This document shows, in pieces, positions 12,903-15,057 of a stretch of DNA of 15,057 bases (position 1 is the first letter of the stretch; every line of letters starts with the position of its first letter). The DNA is from LCIL01 sp041480845 (GTDB taxonomy: Bacteria > Patescibacteriota > Microgenomatia > UBA8517): positions 1 to 15,057 of the forward strand of contig JBGPAU010000017.1 of assembly GCA_041480845.1 (NCBI GenBank), given 5' to 3'. Position numbers and translations under genes: made by a program. A model generated the notes under the pieces. The model was given only the letters and a program-made list of their open reading frames with translations, had not been told where the DNA came from and made no database searches.

Positions 12903-14213
12903 TTAAATTACTCGGCGAAGCCGAGATAGTGTCTCCTCTTTTCCTAAAATTTCTATCGATTCATTAATCGGAGGGGTGAATTTAGAACCGGTAACAGCAA
13001 TCCGAAGGTCCATGAAAAAGTCCCCGACTTTAAAATTATTATCTTTAGGAACTTGATCGAGCGGAATCGATTTTTCGATAGCATCGAGAGCTTTTTCCAG
13101 ATGTTTTTTGTAATTTTTTCCAAAAAGTTTTAAATCGACAGTCTCTTTTTCAAAGAAGAAGCCCGCAAAACTTTCAAAATCGCTAAGTTTTTTAATCCTG
13201 TCTTTAATCAGAGGGATAACTCTTTTTAATTTTTCTTCATCCGCGTTCTCCGGAATAAAGGATTTAAGCAAATCTAAAAGTTCTTCATCTGACTTCTGAC
13301 GAATATAATGACCGTTGAACCAATCAAGTTTATCAGTCAAAAATCTCGGGTTTGCTTCCTGAAAACCGTTTATATCAAAATGTTCTACAAACTCGGGCAA
13401 AGTAAAAAGTTCACGGTTGTCTTTGGGCGCCCAACCCAAAAGCATGACAAAATTAAGAAGTGCTTCAGGCAGGTACCCCTGCTCGAGAAACTTCTCTACA
13501 AAAACCGAATCCCTGCGTTTCGATAACTTTTTTCCGGTCTCAGCAGAAAGAATATCCGTTACATGTCCTATCTCCGGTCGTTTTTCTCCAATATAATCAA
13601 AAACCAAAAGATGAATCGGAGTTGACGGCAGCCAATCGTGTCCGCGCAGGATATGGGTGACCTTCATGTCAAGATCATCAACCGCGACAGCCAGGTGGTA
13701 AGTAGGAAAACCGTCGGACTTAAGAAGTGTAGCGTCATAAACAGTATCTGTGTTCCAGGAAATTTCTTTCTTGTGTACAAAATCGGTATAGGAAACAATT
13801 TTGCCGTCCGGAACCCGGAGCTTAATGGCGCCTGAGGTTAGCCCCTTGTCGCGACACGGATCACGAAGTTCGTTAGAAAAACCCTCATCCTTTGCATTTT
13901 TTGGTTTACATTGGCAATAAAATGCATGCCCTTCTTTTACTAATTTCTCTGCTGCCTTTTTATATATACCTTTTTCCTGTCTCTCCGACTGAACGTAAAA
14001 TTCATCCCAGATAAGTCCAAACTTTTTCAATGTTTCCTGTAAAGCTTGTGTGGCACCTTCTACTTGGCGTTTTTGATCGGTGTCTTCGATCCGTAAGATA
14101 AAATCGCCGCCATCGTGTTTCGCGAGTGCATACGCGTAAAGAGCGGTTCTAAGCCCTCCAATATGCAAAAAGCCGGTAGGAGATGGGGCGAAACGTGTCC
14201 GAACTTTAGTCAT
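12903..14213 (-). CDS. gltX: Glutamate--tRNA ligase
   Basis: GluRS charges tRNA-Glu with glutamate in the cytoplasm. The class I HIGH motif appears as H17-IGG within F8-APSPTGFLHIGGLRTALY, and the KMSKS motif as K228-KLSKRRD. Other family landmarks are R41-IEDTD, G191-HDWLPSTP and N254-FVMLLGW. A probable zinc site is C100-x-C102 with C120. At 436 residues it is shorter than typical bacterial GluRS (about 470), with a reduced C-terminal anticodon domain that still ends in the expected G-K-E-E-T-L-x-R-L. Whether it is discriminating or also mischarges tRNA-Gln cannot be judged from this window. A TAAAAT on the minus strand (14228-14223) lies 9 nt before the start. Confidence 0.96.
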   Translation of the reverse strand: MTKVRTRFAPSPTGFLHIGGLRTALYAYALAKHDGGDFILRIEDTDQKRQVEGATQALQETLKKFGLIWDEFYVQSERQEKGIYKKAAEKLVKEGHAFYCQCKPKNAKDEGFSNELRDPCRDKGLTSGAIKLRVPDGKIVSYTDFVHKKEISWNTDTVYDATLLKSDGFPTYHLAVAVDDLDMKVTHILRGHDWLPSTPIHLLVFDYIGEKRPEIGHVTDILSAETGKKLSKRRDSVFVEKFLEQGYLPEALLNFVMLLGWAPKDNRELFTLPEFVEHFDINGFQEANPRFLTDKLDWFNGHYIRQKSDEELLDLLKSFIPENADEEKLKRVIPLIKDRIKKLSDFESFAGFFFEKETVDLKLFGKNYKKHLEKALDAIEKSIPLDQVPKDNNFKVGDFFMDLRIAVTGSKFTPPINESIEILGKEETLSRLRRVI

Positions 14214-14240
14214 AACAATCGAATTTTACAACATAATGGA

Positions 14241-14269
14241 TTGAACAGGAAGCTTGAGAACGATATACT
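14241..14269 (+). promoter_or_regulatory. Promoter for the gene at 14278
   Basis: TTGAAC (14241-14246, 4/6) and TATACT (14264-14269, 5/6) are separated by exactly 17 nt. This is the best two-box promoter seen here. The -10 ends 8 nt before the ATG with no Shine-Dalgarno sequence in between, so the transcript should start at or a base or two from the start codon. Confidence 0.55.
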
Positions 14270-14277
14270 GATTTGAT

Positions 14278-15057
14278 ATGACTTCACTAACCCGAATTGC
14301 TATCACGGCGAGGAAAATTATCAGGTATGGAATTTTCCTCATAATTTTTCTAATTGTAGGCAAAATTTTACTTGACGCGGGCGTTGCCATTTACAAAAAA
14401 GCTTTTCCCGCGCCGCCTCCCCCCCCAACTGTAAAATACGGAAAACTTACAAAAATTCCTTTTCCCGAAAATGGGTCCGCCGTTAAACTGACTTATACCC
14501 TCGAAACACCGGAAGGAGGGCTTCCAACCAATATCCCGACGCAGTCAAAAGTATATTTTATGCCAAAAGCAAGCCCGAATTTGCTTTCGCTCGATGCGGC
14601 CAAGTCGACTGCGGAGGCTCTCGGCTTCGGTACCAACGCTCAACAAGTTTCGGACACTATTTACTTGTTTAATAATCCAAAATTCCCGACTGCTCTGCAG
14701 ATGAATATTATCACCGGAACGTTTTCAATCAGCTACAACCTTGCGCAGGACAAAAGTCCCCTGAGTGCTAAGCCCCCGATTGCCGAAGTTGCCGCATCCG
14801 AATTCCGGTCGATTCTTTCAAGCGCAGGTATTCTTCCGGCAGATTTGACAGGACCCGCCACCAGTAAATATCTGAAGCTGACGAGTGGACAACTTATTAG
14901 CGCACTTTCGCTTTCCGAATCTGACGTGGTGAAAGTCAATCTCTTTAGAAAAAACTATGATAATTTACCGGGCGTTACCGGAATTCCCGATCAGGCAAAT
15001 GTCTGGGCAATAATAAGCGGTTCGGTAAATCGTGACCAGGAAATAGTCGCCGCCGAA
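14278..15057 (+). CDS. Membrane-anchored extracytoplasmic protein (partial, 3' end outside window)
   Basis: An open frame runs from ATG 14278 to the window edge (260 codons, no stop reached). A basic N-terminus (residues 1-16) is followed by a membrane helix at about 17-37, then a Pro-rich linker (F-P-A-P with five more prolines) leading to T-V-K-Y-G-K-L and I-P-F-P. The rest is an extracellular alpha/beta domain without recognised motifs. It contains V-K-L-T-Y-T-L-E-T-P at about 72-81, S-K-V-Y-F-M-P-K-A and Y-L-F-N-N-P-K-F. The N-in topology with the bulk outside suggests a surface or secretion-apparatus protein. I do not recognise the family. It is divergent from gltX across a 64-bp spacer. 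Confidence 0.72.
   Translation, partial: MTSLTRIAITARKIIRYGIFLIIFLIVGKILLDAGVAIYKKAFPAPPPPPTVKYGKLTKIPFPENGSAVKLTYTLETPEGGLPTNIPTQSKVYFMPKASPNLLSLDAAKSTAEALGFGTNAQQVSDTIYLFNNPKFPTALQMNIITGTFSISYNLAQDKSPLSAKPPIAEVAASEFRSILSSAGILPADLTGPATSKYLKLTSGQLISALSLSESDVVKVNLFRKNYDNLPGVTGIPDQANVWAIISGSVNRDQEIVAAE

Noticed and set aside
14733..14939. Minus-strand open frame inside the right-hand partial gene
   Set aside because: The plus-strand frame is open over all 780 bases with a membrane anchor and a matched promoter; the minus frame is a shadow.
1..15057. Recoded TGA (genetic code 25) as in Gracilibacteria
   Set aside because: No gene contains an internal TGA, and the genes ending at 6812 and 11316 terminate with TGA.

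Overview
The window looks like a piece of a Candidate Phyla Radiation (Patescibacteria) genome, probably of the Microgenomates type. The evidence is indirect: short tightly packed genes, moderate-to-low GC, many small membrane-anchored or secreted proteins without clear homologues, almost no Shine-Dalgarno sequences, and short versions of conserved proteins such as a 436-residue GluRS. No rRNA or other taxonomic marker is present, so this assignment is inference. TGA is used as a stop (two genes end in it), so there is no sign of the recoded TGA of Gracilibacteria/Absconditabacteria.

Layout, left to right. A secreted or membrane bactofilin-like beta-helix protein runs leftwards off the window edge (1092 to 1). 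A rightward block then begins with a GIY-YIG protein and continues directly into a carbohydrate cluster (1404-5661): two GH130-type five-bladed-propeller proteins, a GT4 glycosyltransferase and an (alpha/alpha)-barrel-like protein. A tandemly duplicated short repeat and a hairpin close that block. A DedA-family membrane protein follows, then an unannotated 57-codon ORF lacking a standard start codon, and a small zinc-ribbon protein. A leftward membrane-anchored protein, a rightward 54-residue membrane protein and a pentapeptide-repeat protein come next. From 8313 to 14213 everything reads leftwards: a three-gene adaptor/ATPase/permease ABC system (YknXYZ/MacAB-like), a DUF4258-like protein, a small charged protein, a putative RlpA-like secreted protein and glutamyl-tRNA synthetase. 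A divergent membrane-anchored protein with a proline-rich linker runs off the right edge.

How the genes may work together. The GT4, GH130 and (alpha/alpha)-barrel genes are co-directional and nearly contiguous, which suggests one pathway making and/or recycling a mannose-containing glycan; the substrate cannot be read from sequence. The GluRS block (14213 to 11316) has gaps of 1-7 nt and is probably co-transcribed, with the ABC operon downstream having its own possible promoter.

The most general pattern is regulatory. At least six starts have a -10-like hexamer 5-8 nt upstream of the initiation codon, as expected for leaderless mRNAs, while only one gene (54 aa, 7554) has a strong Shine-Dalgarno sequence. 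The other points of most interest are the start-less small ORF downstream of dedA and the GH130 pair in a glycosyltransferase cluster.
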